From a bacterium D16-36 (lineage in GTDB: Bacteria > Bacillota > Clostridia > Lachnospirales > Lachnospiraceae): a stretch of DNA of 64,000 nucleotides. Of the stretch, positions 24,313 to 32,936 are shown one piece after another. The notes under the pieces were generated by a model, which ran no database searches, was not told where the DNA came from, and was given only the letters and a program-made list of their open reading frames with translations. Where the stretch lies: assembly GCA_003611745.1 (NCBI GenBank), contig RAYF01000006.1:1-64000 (forward strand), in the 5' to 3' direction. Made by a program: the position numbers and the translations under genes. Each line of letters opens with the position of its first letter. Position 1 is the stretch's first letter.

Positions 24313-25590
24313 ATGGATACTGGTGTATATAATAATCTTTTATCTACATTTGATTCGAAATATACAACCAAATATGTAAATGATTCACATGAGTTGCGTT
24401 CTGTGGTAAAGAGAATACGTACACAGACCCAGAAATCCCCCGTTTATCTTGTTAATTTCACCAATGCAAAGCAGGAGTATGTTTTAGGGGTAAAAGAAGC
24501 CTCCATGAAGATTAATGAATCGTTAAAGACATTGGCTGATGATTCGCCAGACGGTGTTTTTTCGAAAAAGAAGGCCAGATCGTCTGATTCGGATCAGATA
24601 GGGGCTGAGCTGCTTAGTTCTGACCAAAGCAGGATACCAAGTGCTTTTACCATCCGCGTAAAACAGATGGCAAATTCACAGATTAATCAGGGAACGGAAT
24701 ATTATGAGACTGGAAAGGGCCTGCAGGCAGGGAGTTATCAATTCCGCATTACAGTAAATGATGTAGGATATGACTTTCAGTATAATATTAGAAGGGATGC
24801 AAATCACCGCGAAGTCATTCAGGGGCTTTCCGAATTTATAACAAAAGCCAAGATTGGCATCAAGGCAGAGCCGTATACGACAGGAACAGGCAAAGTAGGT
24901 ATGCGTCTGGAATCAACAATGGTTGGTTCGCCGGATGGAAGAGAGAGCTTTACGCTGCAGGACAGGACTGTAGATGAAGCAGGGCGTGGAATTGTCGGAT
25001 ATTATGGCTTGAATAAAGTAGTAGTGAAGCCGAAAAATGCTATTTTTGATTTAAATGGTGTTGAGAAGACATCCATGAATAATGAATTTACTCTGGGAAG
25101 AGTAGTTAAAGTTTCCCTTCACCATGCTTCAGATAAAGGAGCAATGGTTGACTATCATCCTGACAGTGATGCGATAATTGAGGGAATTCAAGGTTTTGTC
25201 TCAAGCTACAATGAGCTGATTGAACATAACATTGTTTTTGTCAACAAAACAGGGACGACGCCGAAGCTTCTGCATGAGTTGAAGGGGTTGACCAATCCAT
25301 TCCGCAATGAGCTTGAATCATGTGGTTTTACTTTTGATCAGGATGGTTATATGGATTTAGACCTTTCTCTGGCAGCGCAGGCTATTGAGGCTGGGGATAT
25401 GCAGAAAATATTCCAGATGGATGCTGCCATGACAGGCAGGCTATATATGAAAGCAGATGCAGTTAAAATAAATCCAATGGAATATGTTGATAAAAAGGTG
25501 GTAAGCTATCCAAACTTTACAAAACCGCCGAGAGGTTATTCTTATATTACTTCTTTGTATTCCGGACTTTTATTCAATTCATATTGTTAA
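24313..25590 (+). CDS. FliD-like (flagellar cap-related) orphan protein
   Basis: A 425-residue protein starting at ATG 24313 after AAAGGAGAG. The middle (AFTIRVKQMANSQINQGT, then LQAGSYQFRITVNDVGYDF) and the later segment (IIEGIQGFVSSYNELIEHN) follow the order of FliD: N-terminal hook-binding motif, D2 domain and C-terminal coiled coil. It is shorter than usual at both ends and lacks neighbouring flagellar genes. It may be a derived surface adhesin rather than a filament cap. A second, smaller FliD-like gene lies at 28874-29494. Its terminator lies within the end of the convergent gene. Confidence 0.6.
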   Translation: MDTGVYNNLLSTFDSKYTTKYVNDSHELRSVVKRIRTQTQKSPVYLVNFTNAKQEYVLGVKEASMKINESLKTLADDSPDGVFSKKKARSSDSDQIGAELLSSDQSRIPSAFTIRVKQMANSQINQGTEYYETGKGLQAGSYQFRITVNDVGYDFQYNIRRDANHREVIQGLSEFITKAKIGIKAEPYTTGTGKVGMRLESTMVGSPDGRESFTLQDRTVDEAGRGIVGYYGLNKVVVKPKNAIFDLNGVEKTSMNNEFTLGRVVKVSLHHASDKGAMVDYHPDSDAIIEGIQGFVSSYNELIEHNIVFVNKTGTTPKLLHELKGLTNPFRNELESCGFTFDQDGYMDLDLSLAAQAIEAGDMQKIFQMDAAMTGRLYMKADAVKINPMEYVDKKVVSYPNFTKPPRGYSYITSLYSGLLFNSYC

Positions 25591-25599
25591 GGAATTGTA

Positions 25600-25971
25600 T
25601 TACTGGGCTACCCCGTCGAGGGTAGCTTTTTTTGGTTCTCCTGTAATGGTTACTGCAACCTTGTGTGGAAGGCAGATTAGATTTTCGCCCTCATGCGAAA
25701 TTGCTTTTTGGTGTACGCATAATTTGTCCGGGCAGTTTGCCTCTGTAATCTGGGCACAATGGTTTTTAATCTCCAGAATATTTATTCCGCCGTCTGTTGT
25801 TTTTATTGTATAGCTTGTATCAGTGTCAAGGGGGAACGAGTTTGTAACAGTTCCATCAACTGCCACTTGTACTATAGTGCCGTCCTTGCTATATACCAGA
25901 TGGTAGACAGCAGCTGCGAGAAGCGCAGTAAGCAAGATTCCTGCAATTAGCAGAATATCGTTTCGTTTCAT
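25600..25971 (-). CDS. NusG domain II-containing membrane protein
   Basis: A 123-residue protein with an N-terminal TM helix (ILLIAGILLTALLAAAVYHLV) and one extracytoplasmic NusG-II (DUF1312) domain. The domain shows DTSYTIKTTDGGINILEIKN and the two-Cys stretch ANCPDKLCVHQKAIS, then LICLPHKVAVTI. Three Cys and two His are conserved in this family. AAAGGA precedes ATG 25971. Such proteins usually lie next to flavin or quinone maturation genes. Here it is alone, ending nine bases from the FliD-like gene. Confidence 0.85.
   Translation of the reverse strand: MKRNDILLIAGILLTALLAAAVYHLVYSKDGTIVQVAVDGTVTNSFPLDTDTSYTIKTTDGGINILEIKNHCAQITEANCPDKLCVHQKAISHEGENLICLPHKVAVTITGEPKKATLDGVAQ
25607..25633 (+). 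terminator. Terminator embedded in the opposing coding sequence
   Basis: GCTACCC-CGTCGA-GGGTAGC followed by seven T residues. It terminates the FliD-like transcript and also encodes the C-terminal residues of the NusG-II protein on the other strand. Confidence 0.85.
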
Positions 25972-26007
25972 AGGAAATCCTTTCTTTCATTCTCGCGTAC
26001 GCAACGA

Positions 26008-26083
26008 GCCAAACGCAAGCTTGCTTGCACTTGGCGACTGCGCGCGGGTCAGATACCCCGCCCCAAGGGGCGGGGTATCTGAC
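26008..26083. repeat. Two GC-rich hairpins (REP-like)
   Basis: GCCAA-A-CGCAAGC/GCTTGC-AC-TTGGC (26008-26035), then an exact 17-bp inverted repeat starting GTCAGATACCCCGCCCC (26048-26064, 26067-26083) with loop AA. The stem is exceptionally stable. There is no T-run, so neither is a typical terminator. It sits between divergent transcripts (NusG-II protein and rpmG operon). Confidence 0.7.
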
Positions 26084-26159
26084 TGGCTATTAATGGATTT
26101 AGTATACCATAAAAATCTGAACTGTTGTACCTTTCTTTGCTATCAGATTAAATTTTTCC

Positions 26160-26188
26160 TTGACGCCGGGCATGGGACATGGTATAGT
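26160..26188 (+). promoter_or_regulatory. Promoter of rpmG-secE-nusG
   Basis: TTGACG (26160-26165), 17-bp spacer, TATAGT (26183-26188), about 128 bp before the GTG start of rpmG. Confidence 0.75.
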
Positions 26189-26315
26189 AAATGAGCGATG
26201 TAACAGTCTTTTTTTTATGCCTAAATTTTCTTTGGTACAAAAAGCAGTTTCGGCTGCAAAGTAAAGCTTATTGGCTGCTGTGAAAGCAGAATACGAAAAA
26301 GGAGGTAACAAGGCC

Positions 26316-26465
26316 GTGAGAGTAAAAATTACTTTAGCTTGTACAGAGTGCAAACAGCGCAATTATGATACGACAAAGGAAAAGAGAAACCATCCGGACA
26401 GAATGGAGACAAAGAAATATTGCAGATTCTGTAGAAGACACACATTACACAAAGAGACAAAATAG
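26316..26465 (+). CDS. rpmG: 50S ribosomal protein L33
   Basis: A 49-residue zinc-ribbon L33 of the four-Cys type with CTEC and CRFC knuckles. GTG start at 26316, with GGAGGT at 26301-26306. It is too short for many gene finders. The position before secE is the normal Firmicutes order. The upstream GTG is preferred because it gives the conserved [12 protein letters not shown] start. Confidence 0.95.
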   Translation: MRVKITLACTECKQRNYDTTKEKRNHPDRMETKKYCRFCRRHTLHKETK

Positions 26466-26495
26466 TCTCATTGTAATATGAAAGGAATGTGAATT

Positions 26496-26750
26496 ATGGG
26501 AGATTCTGAGAACAAAAACGAAGTAGAAAAGCAGAACGAACCACAGAAGACAGAAAAAACTGCAAAAAAGAAAGGCGGTTTCTTTAAATCTTTCAAGGCA
26601 GAGTTTAAGAGAATCATCTGGCCGGACAAGGATACCGTCATTAAGGAGACTACAGCGGTTGTTGTTGTAACAGTAGTTTTAGGCGCAATCATTGCACTGC
26701 TTGATTTTGTCATCAAGTTTGGCATTGATAAGATTATTCAGATGGGATAA
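26496..26750 (+). CDS. secE: Preprotein translocase subunit SecE
   Basis: An 84-residue single-TM subunit of the SecYEG channel. The N-terminal ~30 residues are charged (Glu/Lys-rich), the amphipathic FKAEFKRIIWPDKDTVIKE is the conserved SecE cytoplasmic helix, and one TM segment (VVVVTVVLGAIIALLDFVI) follows. AAAGGA precedes ATG 26496. It lies 13 bases before nusG in the rpmG-secE-nusG operon. Confidence 0.95.
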   Translation: MGDSENKNEVEKQNEPQKTEKTAKKKGGFFKSFKAEFKRIIWPDKDTVIKETTAVVVVTVVLGAIIALLDFVIKFGIDKIIQMG

Positions 26751-26763
26751 GGGTGATAGACTT

Positions 26764-27285
26764 ATGGCAGATGCAGAAGCACACTGGTATGTTGCTCATA
26801 CTTATTCAGGGTATGAGAATAAGGTCAAGATGGATATTGAAAAGACAATCGAGAACCGTAATCTTCAAGATCAGATTTTTGAAGTGTCCGTCCCTATGTT
26901 GAATGTAGTTGAGGAAAAGAATGAGGGCAAGAAAACAGTTCAGAAGAAGATGTTTCCTGCTTATGTTTTAATCAACATGATTATGAATGATGATACATGG
27001 TACGTTGTTCGCAACACCAGAGGCGTTACGGGATTCGTAGGACCTGGATCCAAGCCGGTTCCTCTTACAGATGAAGAGATGGCGAGCATGGGCCTGAAGG
27101 TGGATGCACCAAATGTTCCGTTTAATATTGGCGACCCTGTAGTGGTAAAATCTGGTGTCTGGGAGGATACGACAGGTATTGTCCGCCAGATTGACCATCA
27201 GAACAGAACAGTTACAATTAACATTGATATGTTTGGCCGTGAGACTCCGGTTGAGATTAGTTTCAATGATGTTGAGGCAGTCTAG
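26764..27285 (+). CDS. nusG: Transcription termination/antitermination protein NusG
   Basis: A 173-residue NusG. The NGN domain (residues 1-~110) includes WYVAHTYSGYENKV and the RNA polymerase-binding FPAYVLINM; the C-terminal KOW domain has GDPVVVKSGVWEDTTG. It couples RNA polymerase to ribosomes or Rho. ATG 26764 follows GGGTGA and fits the family start (MADAEAHWYVAHTY). An upstream in-frame extension lacks a ribosome binding site. Confidence 0.96.
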   Translation: MADAEAHWYVAHTYSGYENKVKMDIEKTIENRNLQDQIFEVSVPMLNVVEEKNEGKKTVQKKMFPAYVLINMIMNDDTWYVVRNTRGVTGFVGPGSKPVPLTDEEMASMGLKVDAPNVPFNIGDPVVVKSGVWEDTTGIVRQIDHQNRTVTINIDMFGRETPVEISFNDVEAV

Positions 27286-27383
27286 TTCAGAAAAGTCGTT
27301 CTAAAGTATGGTTTGTATCGCAAAGCGATAGGGAAAATGTGATACAATGAAATTCTTGCAAAGTTTACAGGAGGTAAATAAAA

Positions 27384-27809
27384 ATGGCTAAGAAAGTCGA
27401 AGGATATATTAAATTACAGATTCCTGCTGCAAAGGCAACTCCAGCACCACCTGTTGGACCTGCCCTTGGTCAGCATGGAGTAAATATTGTACAGTTTACG
27501 AAGGAGTTTAATGCTAAAACTGCGGGACAGGAAGGTATGATTATTCCTGTTGTAATTACCGTATATCAGGATAAGAGTTTTAGTTTTATTACAAAAACTC
27601 CTCCGGCAGCAGTGCTTATTAAGAAAGCATGTAAAATCCAGTCTGGTTCTGGTGTACCAAACAAGAATAAGGTTGCTAAGATTACAAAGGCCCAGATTCA
27701 GGAAATTGCAGAGACAAAGATGCCTGATTTAAATGCAGCTACTTTAGAAGCAGCTATGAGCATGATCGAGGGTACAGCACGCAGCATGGGTGTTACTGTA
27801 GAGGATTAG
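27384..27809 (+). CDS. rplK: 50S ribosomal protein L11
   Basis: A 141-residue L11 with the N-terminal [20 protein letters not shown] loop and the C-terminal rRNA-binding domain ([18 protein letters not shown]). It forms the GTPase-associated centre. AGGAGG precedes ATG 27384. The 98-base spacer after nusG contains TTGTATC and GATACAA arms that could form a leader hairpin or a separate promoter. Confidence 0.97.
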   Translation: MAKKVEGYIKLQIPAAKATPAPPVGPALGQHGVNIVQFTKEFNAKTAGQEGMIIPVVITVYQDKSFSFITKTPPAAVLIKKACKIQSGSGVPNKNKVAKITKAQIQEIAETKMPDLNAATLEAAMSMIEGTARSMGVTVED

Positions 27810-27913
27810 GAAAATTTATCGCATAAAAAAATCTGTTGCTAAAATGGACGATGTGGGAGGCGACACATTATGTGTCTTAGTACCCGCCGTTACTACCACT
27901 AGGAGGTATAATT

Positions 27914-28606
27914 ATGAAAAGAGGAAAGAAGTATAAAGAGGCTGCAAAGTTAATTGACAGAACAGTACAGTACGAGGTAGAAGAAGCGATTTCCCTTGTA
28001 AAAAAAGCGGCAACCGCAAAGTTTGATGAGACAGTAGAAGCACATATCAGGCTTGGCGTGGACGGACGCCATGCTGACCAGCAGATTCGTGGTGCGGTTG
28101 TACTGCCAAACGGAACCGGTAAAAAAGTAAGGGTTCTTGTGTTTGCAAAGGGCGACAAGGTAGACGAAGCTTTGGCTGCAGGAGCAGATTATGCAGGCGG
28201 TGAGGAATTGATTCCTAAGATTCAGAATGATGGATGGCTTGAGTTTGACGTAGTGGTTGCTACTCCGGATATGATGGGTGTAGTAGGACGCCTTGGACGT
28301 GTTCTGGGACCAAAGGGACTGATGCCGAACCCTAAGGCTGGCACTGTTACAATGGACGTGACAAAAGCTGTCAATGATATTAAAGCTGGTAAGATAGAGT
28401 ACAGGCTTGACAAGGCAAATATTGTCCATGTTCCTGTAGGAAAGCTTTCTTTTACTGAGCAGCAGCTTGCCGAAAATATTGATGCATTGATGTCAGCTAT
28501 TACAAAGGCTAAGCCATCAGCAGCAAAGGGCCAGTATTATAGAAGCGTATCTATTTCAAGTACTATGGGTCCGGGCGTAAAATTAAATACTGCTAGATTT
28601 ATATAG
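27914..28606 (+). CDS. rplA: 50S ribosomal protein L1
   Basis: A 230-residue L1 stalk protein, with [20 protein letters not shown] in the middle domain and an [13 protein letters not shown] helix. GAGGT precedes ATG 27914. The 104-base gap after rplK holds GACACAT/ATGTGTC, a possible L1 autoregulatory stem. Unlike the common order, rplJ-rplL do not follow; a terminator and an unrelated minus-strand gene come next. Confidence 0.97.
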   Translation: MKRGKKYKEAAKLIDRTVQYEVEEAISLVKKAATAKFDETVEAHIRLGVDGRHADQQIRGAVVLPNGTGKKVRVLVFAKGDKVDEALAAGADYAGGEELIPKIQNDGWLEFDVVVATPDMMGVVGRLGRVLGPKGLMPNPKAGTVTMDVTKAVNDIKAGKIEYRLDKANIVHVPVGKLSFTEQQLAENIDALMSAITKAKPSAAKGQYYRSVSISSTMGPGVKLNTARFI

Positions 28607-28637
28607 TATTTTAATTTCTTTTTATAATAAATCATGA

Positions 28638-28684
28638 AAGTGCTTGTCTTTCGCGGGTAAGTGGCGTTAGGCAGGCGCTTTTTT
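28638..28684 (+). terminator. Terminator after rplA
   Basis: AAGTGCTTGTC pairs with GGCAGGCGCTT (11 bp counting three G-U pairs), then TTTTTT. It closes the ribosomal protein operon at rplA. Confidence 0.75.
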
Positions 28685-28720
28685 GGCTTATAGGAGGAAA
28701 GGCTATTTTTCTTATAAGTT

Positions 28721-28755
28721 AAAAAATGAGCACACAACAAATCCGTTGTGTGCTC
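28721..28755 (-). terminator. Terminator of the minus-strand FliD-like gene
   Basis: GAGCACACAAC/GTTGTGTGCTC (28728-28738, 28745-28755). On the minus strand the hairpin runs into ATTTTTTAAC. It lies about 120 bases beyond the stop codon at 28874. Confidence 0.75.
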
Positions 28756-28873
28756 TATTATAAGGGGAATGAGGTTTCCGAATCATAGAATAGATAAAAT
28801 AAAAATTCGGAAATAATGCCTTAAACAAATCCAAAACCTATTAGAAACTAATCATAGATTTTGGGATAAAAGC

Positions 28874-29494
28874 CTATGCTTTGAAATCAATGGAACCAGC
28901 AGGTGTATTTGAAAGGGTTACTGGCAGATTAGCTGCAGAAGCAGAAGCTTTGCCAGAGGCTTTCTTTTGGGAATTACCAATACGGGCAAGATTTTTCGCA
29001 ATACGGTTGATGCGTGTAGCATACTGGATGACAGTATTTGTAAACTCATTGTCACCTGAGAAAAATTCCTCAAGCTTAGAAGCAGTCGTAGTCAGTAATG
29101 TCTCTTTATCGACAGAAAGTTTGCCGGAAGAGGATACCTTTACACCAAGTTTTTCCAATTCGTCTTTGTTTTCCTTAACATATTTTGAAAGTTTCTTCTC
29201 CATACGTGATAGCTCTGGGGAATCCGAAACCTTTGCAGAGCTGTCACTGAGGTTATTATATGACTCTACGAAAGCTTTTATATTATTATATATATTAACA
29301 CCGTTATCAGAACTATATTCTATATTACTTAAGTTGCGGGACGCTTTTTTTAGTGCATCAGAATCAACCTTTGCCAGACTGCCGGCATTCATAGTAATCC
29401 GCCCATAAGGTATCCGTGCGTTACGGTTAGAGGAATAACACTGACGGAGCAGATAATCATAACTGCTGATAGTGGTATTAGTAATAGCTGACAT
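28874..29494 (-). CDS. FliD C-terminal-like orphan protein
   Basis: A 206-residue protein with an N-terminal region MSAITNTTISSYDYLLRQ and a middle IKAFVESYNNLSDSS like FliD's terminal helix. It is followed by ELEKLGVKVSSSGKLSVDKE, the exact type of signature seen near FliD C-termini, and a Ser/Ala-rich tail. The D2/D3 domains are absent. GGGAGG precedes ATG 29494. With the gene at 24313 it flanks the ribosomal protein block, suggesting dispersed paralogs with a surface role; no flagellar machinery is nearby. Confidence 0.6.
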   Translation of the reverse strand: MSAITNTTISSYDYLLRQCYSSNRNARIPYGRITMNAGSLAKVDSDALKKASRNLSNIEYSSDNGVNIYNNIKAFVESYNNLSDSSAKVSDSPELSRMEKKLSKYVKENKDELEKLGVKVSSSGKLSVDKETLLTTTASKLEEFFSGDNEFTNTVIQYATRINRIAKNLARIGNSQKKASGKASASAANLPVTLSNTPAGSIDFKA

Positions 29495-29685
29495 AAAAAT
29501 TCCTCCCTTTTTGGTTTATGCTGTTTAAGAAGTGGTTCAAATATAATCTAATACATATATCGGCATCAGGCAGGAAAAAGTGAAGAGCACGGTGACATAA
29601 TTTTGCTACATTCACTCTATATAATATTTTTCGGAAAAAATGGTAAACTGGGCAGGGTTTGGTTATTTTTAGAAAGAGGTAGGAC

Positions 29686-30654
29686 ATGCAGAAGATTTTG
29701 GTAGTTATTGACATGCAGGTAGACTTTGTGAGCGGTTCACTGGGGACGAAAGAAGCAGTGCAGATTGTACCAAATGTGTGCGATAAGGTTGAGAGGGAAT
29801 TGCAGCAGGGAACGGAGGTTATTTTTACCAGAGATACCCATGAAGAAGATTATCTGGAGACGCAGGAGGGGCGGAAGCTTCCAGTTAAGCACTGTATCCG
29901 TGGGACAGAGGGTTGGAATCTGGTGCCGGAGCTTCTTCCGTTTGCTGAAAACATTATAGAGAAACCCACATTTGGCTCTGTAGAATTGCCGCAGTATGTT
30001 AAGGATGCAGATGTTATTGAAGTGGTTGGCCTGTGTACGGACATTTGTGTGATATCAAATGTCTTGTTGTTAAAAGCGCATTTTCCAGAAAAGATTATTC
30101 AGGTGGATAGTGCCTGCTGTGCGGGGGTTACCGTGGAGTCCCATAGAAATGCCCTTAAAGCAATGAAGATGTGCCAGATCGATATTCTGGAGGAACCAGA
30201 TAGCGAAGCAGCGTCTTTAAAGAGGGTGACGGTACAGACATTTGGAAATTTTCAAGTATATATTGATGGGGAACCGGTTCAGTTCTCTAGAAGCAAATCT
30301 AAGGAATTGTTTGCCTTTCTAATAGATAGGAGAGGCGGCGGGGTTACAAATGCCGAAATTGCCGCTATTCTTTTTGAGGATAAGGAGTACAGCCGCTCTA
30401 TAAAGAATCAGGTTCAAACAATTATTAGTCAGTTAATGGAGGGGCTGCGCAGATTTGGTGTTGAGGATATTATTGTGAGGCAGTGGAACAGCCTTGCGAT
30501 TGATACCCACAAAGTTAAATGCGACTATTTTGATTTTTTAGAGGGCAAGGACAACGATATGCTGCCGTTTGCAGGTGAATACATGGTAAATTACAGTTGG
30601 GCGGAATATACAAATGGTTATTTGATTCAGATGAAGGAAAAGTACAATCTATAG
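29686..30654 (+). CDS. Nicotinamidase/isochorismatase-like protein fused to a SARP-like DNA-binding domain
   Basis: A 322-residue two-domain protein. Residues 1-~172 form a cysteine hydrolase of the PncA/isochorismatase family. The catalytic triad appears intact: Asp9 (VVIDMQVDF), Lys93 (IEKPTFGS) and Cys121 (CTDICV), with Asp50/His52/His69 as possible metal ligands. Residues ~181-287 form a winged-helix domain of the SARP/OmpR kind (TFGNFQVYIDGEPVQFSR, then AEIAAILFEDKEYSRSIKN). The union suggests a regulator that senses or consumes nicotinamide, or an enzyme with DNA localisation. AGAGGTAGG precedes ATG 29686. No partner gene is adjacent. Confidence 0.85.
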   Translation: MQKILVVIDMQVDFVSGSLGTKEAVQIVPNVCDKVERELQQGTEVIFTRDTHEEDYLETQEGRKLPVKHCIRGTEGWNLVPELLPFAENIIEKPTFGSVELPQYVKDADVIEVVGLCTDICVISNVLLLKAHFPEKIIQVDSACCAGVTVESHRNALKAMKMCQIDILEEPDSEAASLKRVTVQTFGNFQVYIDGEPVQFSRSKSKELFAFLIDRRGGGVTNAEIAAILFEDKEYSRSIKNQVQTIISQLMEGLRRFGVEDIIVRQWNSLAIDTHKVKCDYFDFLEGKDNDMLPFAGEYMVNYSWAEYTNGYLIQMKEKYNL

Positions 30655-30848
30655 CTTATGGTGATAACTTGTTCTTACTTTATTATGAAATATGCACTGG
30701 TTTAAATTAAGATTATTTCGTTAATGTGAAGGAAATATTAAGGTTTGTATCATTTTTGTATCAAATATGGCGAAAATGTACTCTAAAAGGGTGAATTGTA
30801 AGTGAAAGTGGTGTCCTTTTGTTGTCCATTGAGTGCTATACTGTTATT

Positions 30849-30943
30849 GTTATCAAGTTACTTAATGTAACAGTAACAAGATATACCCCTCAAACCCCTC
30901 TCCTCTTCAGAGTGTTTTTACACTGTGAAGAGGAATTTTTTTG
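30849..30943 (+). ncRNA. Candidate ~95-nt small RNA with C-rich loop
   Basis: An extended -10 (TG-C-TATACT, 30834-30842) precedes a 5-bp hairpin GTTAC/GTAAC, an unpaired C-rich stretch CCCCTCAAACCCCTCTCC (30886-30903), and a strong terminator. C-rich loops like this pair with Shine-Dalgarno sequences in known Firmicutes sRNAs. No open frame of note. The call rests on pattern only. Confidence 0.4.
30902..30943 (+). terminator. Strong intrinsic terminator
   Basis: CCTCTTCA-G-AGTGT pairs with ACACT-G-TGAAGAGG around TTTT, followed by AATTTTTTT. Oriented for the plus strand. It ends either the fusion-gene transcript 250 bases upstream or the proposed sRNA. Confidence 0.85.
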
Positions 30944-32926
30944 TTAAGTTATATTTTCACCATTAAGGGCGGCTGCGATTTCTTTCATTGTATTATGGTC
31001 ATTTCTTTTGGCTGCCATGTCATATAGTTCATCTACAGAATATAGTGGCAGATACGGAAGCAGACAGCTTATAAAAGAAAATCCCCATTTTTTGTAACCG
31101 GTTTTTGCCAGATTCTCGGCACAGTCTGTGCTAGTATATTCAGCAATCCAGTCAATATTTATTCCCTCATCTGTCATTTTTTCTGCGATTTCATCTACAG
31201 TATCGGTATCGGCAAAAGGGATTATTTTTTTCACATAACTATATTTTCCCATTTGCGCAGCCTTTTGGGCAAGTTTATTGATAGACTTTTTTGGTAGATC
31301 CATGATAATCGCGTTAAGTGCTGCGGGTACGGAAGCCGCTATGCTTATATTATCCCCTAATAATTCAGTGATTTCAGTTTTATCTAGTTTGTATTCGCGA
31401 TTAATATTAACATCCACTGTTCCTTTTTCATTAAAATAAGAATATATCCGGATAGTATTAACAGTCTTGCCGCCATATTTGTTTTTTATCTCTTCTTGAT
31501 ATTTATCAATTAGCAAGCGGATAGGTTTCCCTTGATAGTAAAGAATGTTATCCTTTTCAATAAGCCCGCATTTTTGATATCTGTTTAAAAGTTTCTTTTG
31601 TTGTTCATCAGTTAATTTAGTTGCAATATCAATATTTAGGGCATCAAAAAGATTCTCAGGATTTCCCCTCTGTAAAGCCTTATTGGTTTCTGTTTCCCAC
31701 AGAGAAGAAATATCCCTGCCCTCATCAAAAGGAGATGAAAACGGAATGCCGGAGCCCTCTATATCGGCAGCAGAGTCAGCCGCCTGCCTGCCTGTGGGCA
31801 GGGCAGATGTTGCAAAAACAGACGCTACGCTGATCACTAAAGCAGCAGCCAGAATGTCAGCTAAGGCAGACGGTTTTTGAAGTTTCATAATAGCAGTGAT
31901 TCTCTCCTCAGCTGCGTTTTTGCTAAAATGGTTCCCCAGTGGCATAAGGCTGCTTTTTCTCTCTTCCATGTTAATCAATGTAAGGGCATAGGCAGATTTG
32001 GAAGCTTCTCCAAAATGGCGGACAACGGCTTCATCGCAGGAGATTTCAATATCCCTTCCTGCAAAAATATACATTATCCAAATTATGGGATTGAACCAAT
32101 GGATACAAACAGCGGCGGCAAAAAATAATTTTGTCACAGTATCCAGCCTCCGTATATGGACAAATTCATGTTCCAGAATATAGTGCAGTTGTCTGGAATT
32201 ATCCCATTCGGTTGTTTTTGGCATTAGAATAGAAGGGCGGAAAAAACCGTATGACAGTGGTGCGGAAATACAGTCGGACTGCCGGATAGAAATTGTCCTT
32301 CTAATCTGATGGGAATCCCGCCATTTTTTTATTATTGTATTTTCTACTGGCAGCGAGGTACGGAACTGCCTGTAACACAGAATATATGTAACCAGAAATA
32401 TTATTATGCAGACAGACATGCCGATTATCCAAACCATTGCCCATATAGAAACACCTTTCCTTTTTGGCAGCAGTGTGTCGGTGTTTTCTTGATATTCCCT
32501 GTTGCTCTTACCTTCTTTTATTATTCTTGCTTCACTTTCCGGTTCCTGTATCTTTTGGCTTTCTATGCTGCTGTCCTGAGTTTTGTTTTGTTCTGTGCTG
32601 GCAAATGTATTATTTGCATTTTCATTCGTTCCCTGACCCTTTTGTTTGTCCTCTCGATTTGCATCACTTTGTAGTTGGAAATCAAATGGAAGAAAGTTAG
32701 CAATAGATGTACCCGCTATTTTATCCATTATTGATGAATTTTGGGATATCAGGAAATATACACTGGTTGAAGATGGAAAAGAAAATGGCACGAGTAAGCG
32801 CAGCAATGCAATTGACCACAAAATCAGTAATATTCTTTTTGGCAGCTTATTTATCAATAGAGTACGGAGCACTATAATTACTACGATAATAATGGAGGCC
32901 GAAAAACTCATACTCAACAGGTCCAT
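30944..32926 (-). CDS. BlaR1-like M56 sensor metalloprotease, cassette 1
   Basis: A 660-residue membrane protein of the BlaR1/MecR1 family. It has TM helices near the N-terminus (FSASIIIVVIIVLRTLL, ILLILWSIALLRLLVPF) and at about 160-185, and a zinc protease domain with H253-E-F-V-H and the ISCDEA ligand motif. A further TM helix (ALADILAAALVISVASVFA) precedes the external tail. The tail lacks the penicillin-binding SxxK/KTG motifs. Instead it carries at about 448-512 the YY...GKPIR...GTVDVNINR domain found also in the divergent secreted protein, and then ~120 residues of helical repeats. I chose ATG 32926 (GAGGTGAT upstream). Translationally coupled to the MecI-like gene. Confidence 0.88.
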   Translation of the reverse strand: MDLLSMSFSASIIIVVIIVLRTLLINKLPKRILLILWSIALLRLLVPFSFPSSTSVYFLISQNSSIMDKIAGTSIANFLPFDFQLQSDANREDKQKGQGTNENANNTFASTEQNKTQDSSIESQKIQEPESEARIIKEGKSNREYQENTDTLLPKRKGVSIWAMVWIIGMSVCIIIFLVTYILCYRQFRTSLPVENTIIKKWRDSHQIRRTISIRQSDCISAPLSYGFFRPSILMPKTTEWDNSRQLHYILEHEFVHIRRLDTVTKLFFAAAVCIHWFNPIIWIMYIFAGRDIEISCDEAVVRHFGEASKSAYALTLINMEERKSSLMPLGNHFSKNAAEERITAIMKLQKPSALADILAAALVISVASVFATSALPTGRQAADSAADIEGSGIPFSSPFDEGRDISSLWETETNKALQRGNPENLFDALNIDIATKLTDEQQKKLLNRYQKCGLIEKDNILYYQGKPIRLLIDKYQEEIKNKYGGKTVNTIRIYSYFNEKGTVDVNINREYKLDKTEITELLGDNISIAASVPAALNAIIMDLPKKSINKLAQKAAQMGKYSYVKKIIPFADTDTVDEIAEKMTDEGINIDWIAEYTSTDCAENLAKTGYKKWGFSFISCLLPYLPLYSVDELYDMAAKRNDHNTMKEIAAALNGENIT

Positions 32927-32936
32927 GCCTATCACC

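Noticed and set aside
26048-26083. GC-rich perfect hairpin as intrinsic terminator
   Set aside because: No T-run on either strand and no gene ends close enough.
28881-29408. 175-codon plus-strand frame opposite the FliD-like gene
   Set aside because: Antisense shadow; the minus-strand gene has a Shine-Dalgarno, terminator and family resemblance.
30944-32926. Interpretation of cassette 1 as a beta-lactam resistance system
   Set aside because: The sensor tail lacks penicillin-binding motifs and no beta-lactamase or PBP2a gene is adjacent.
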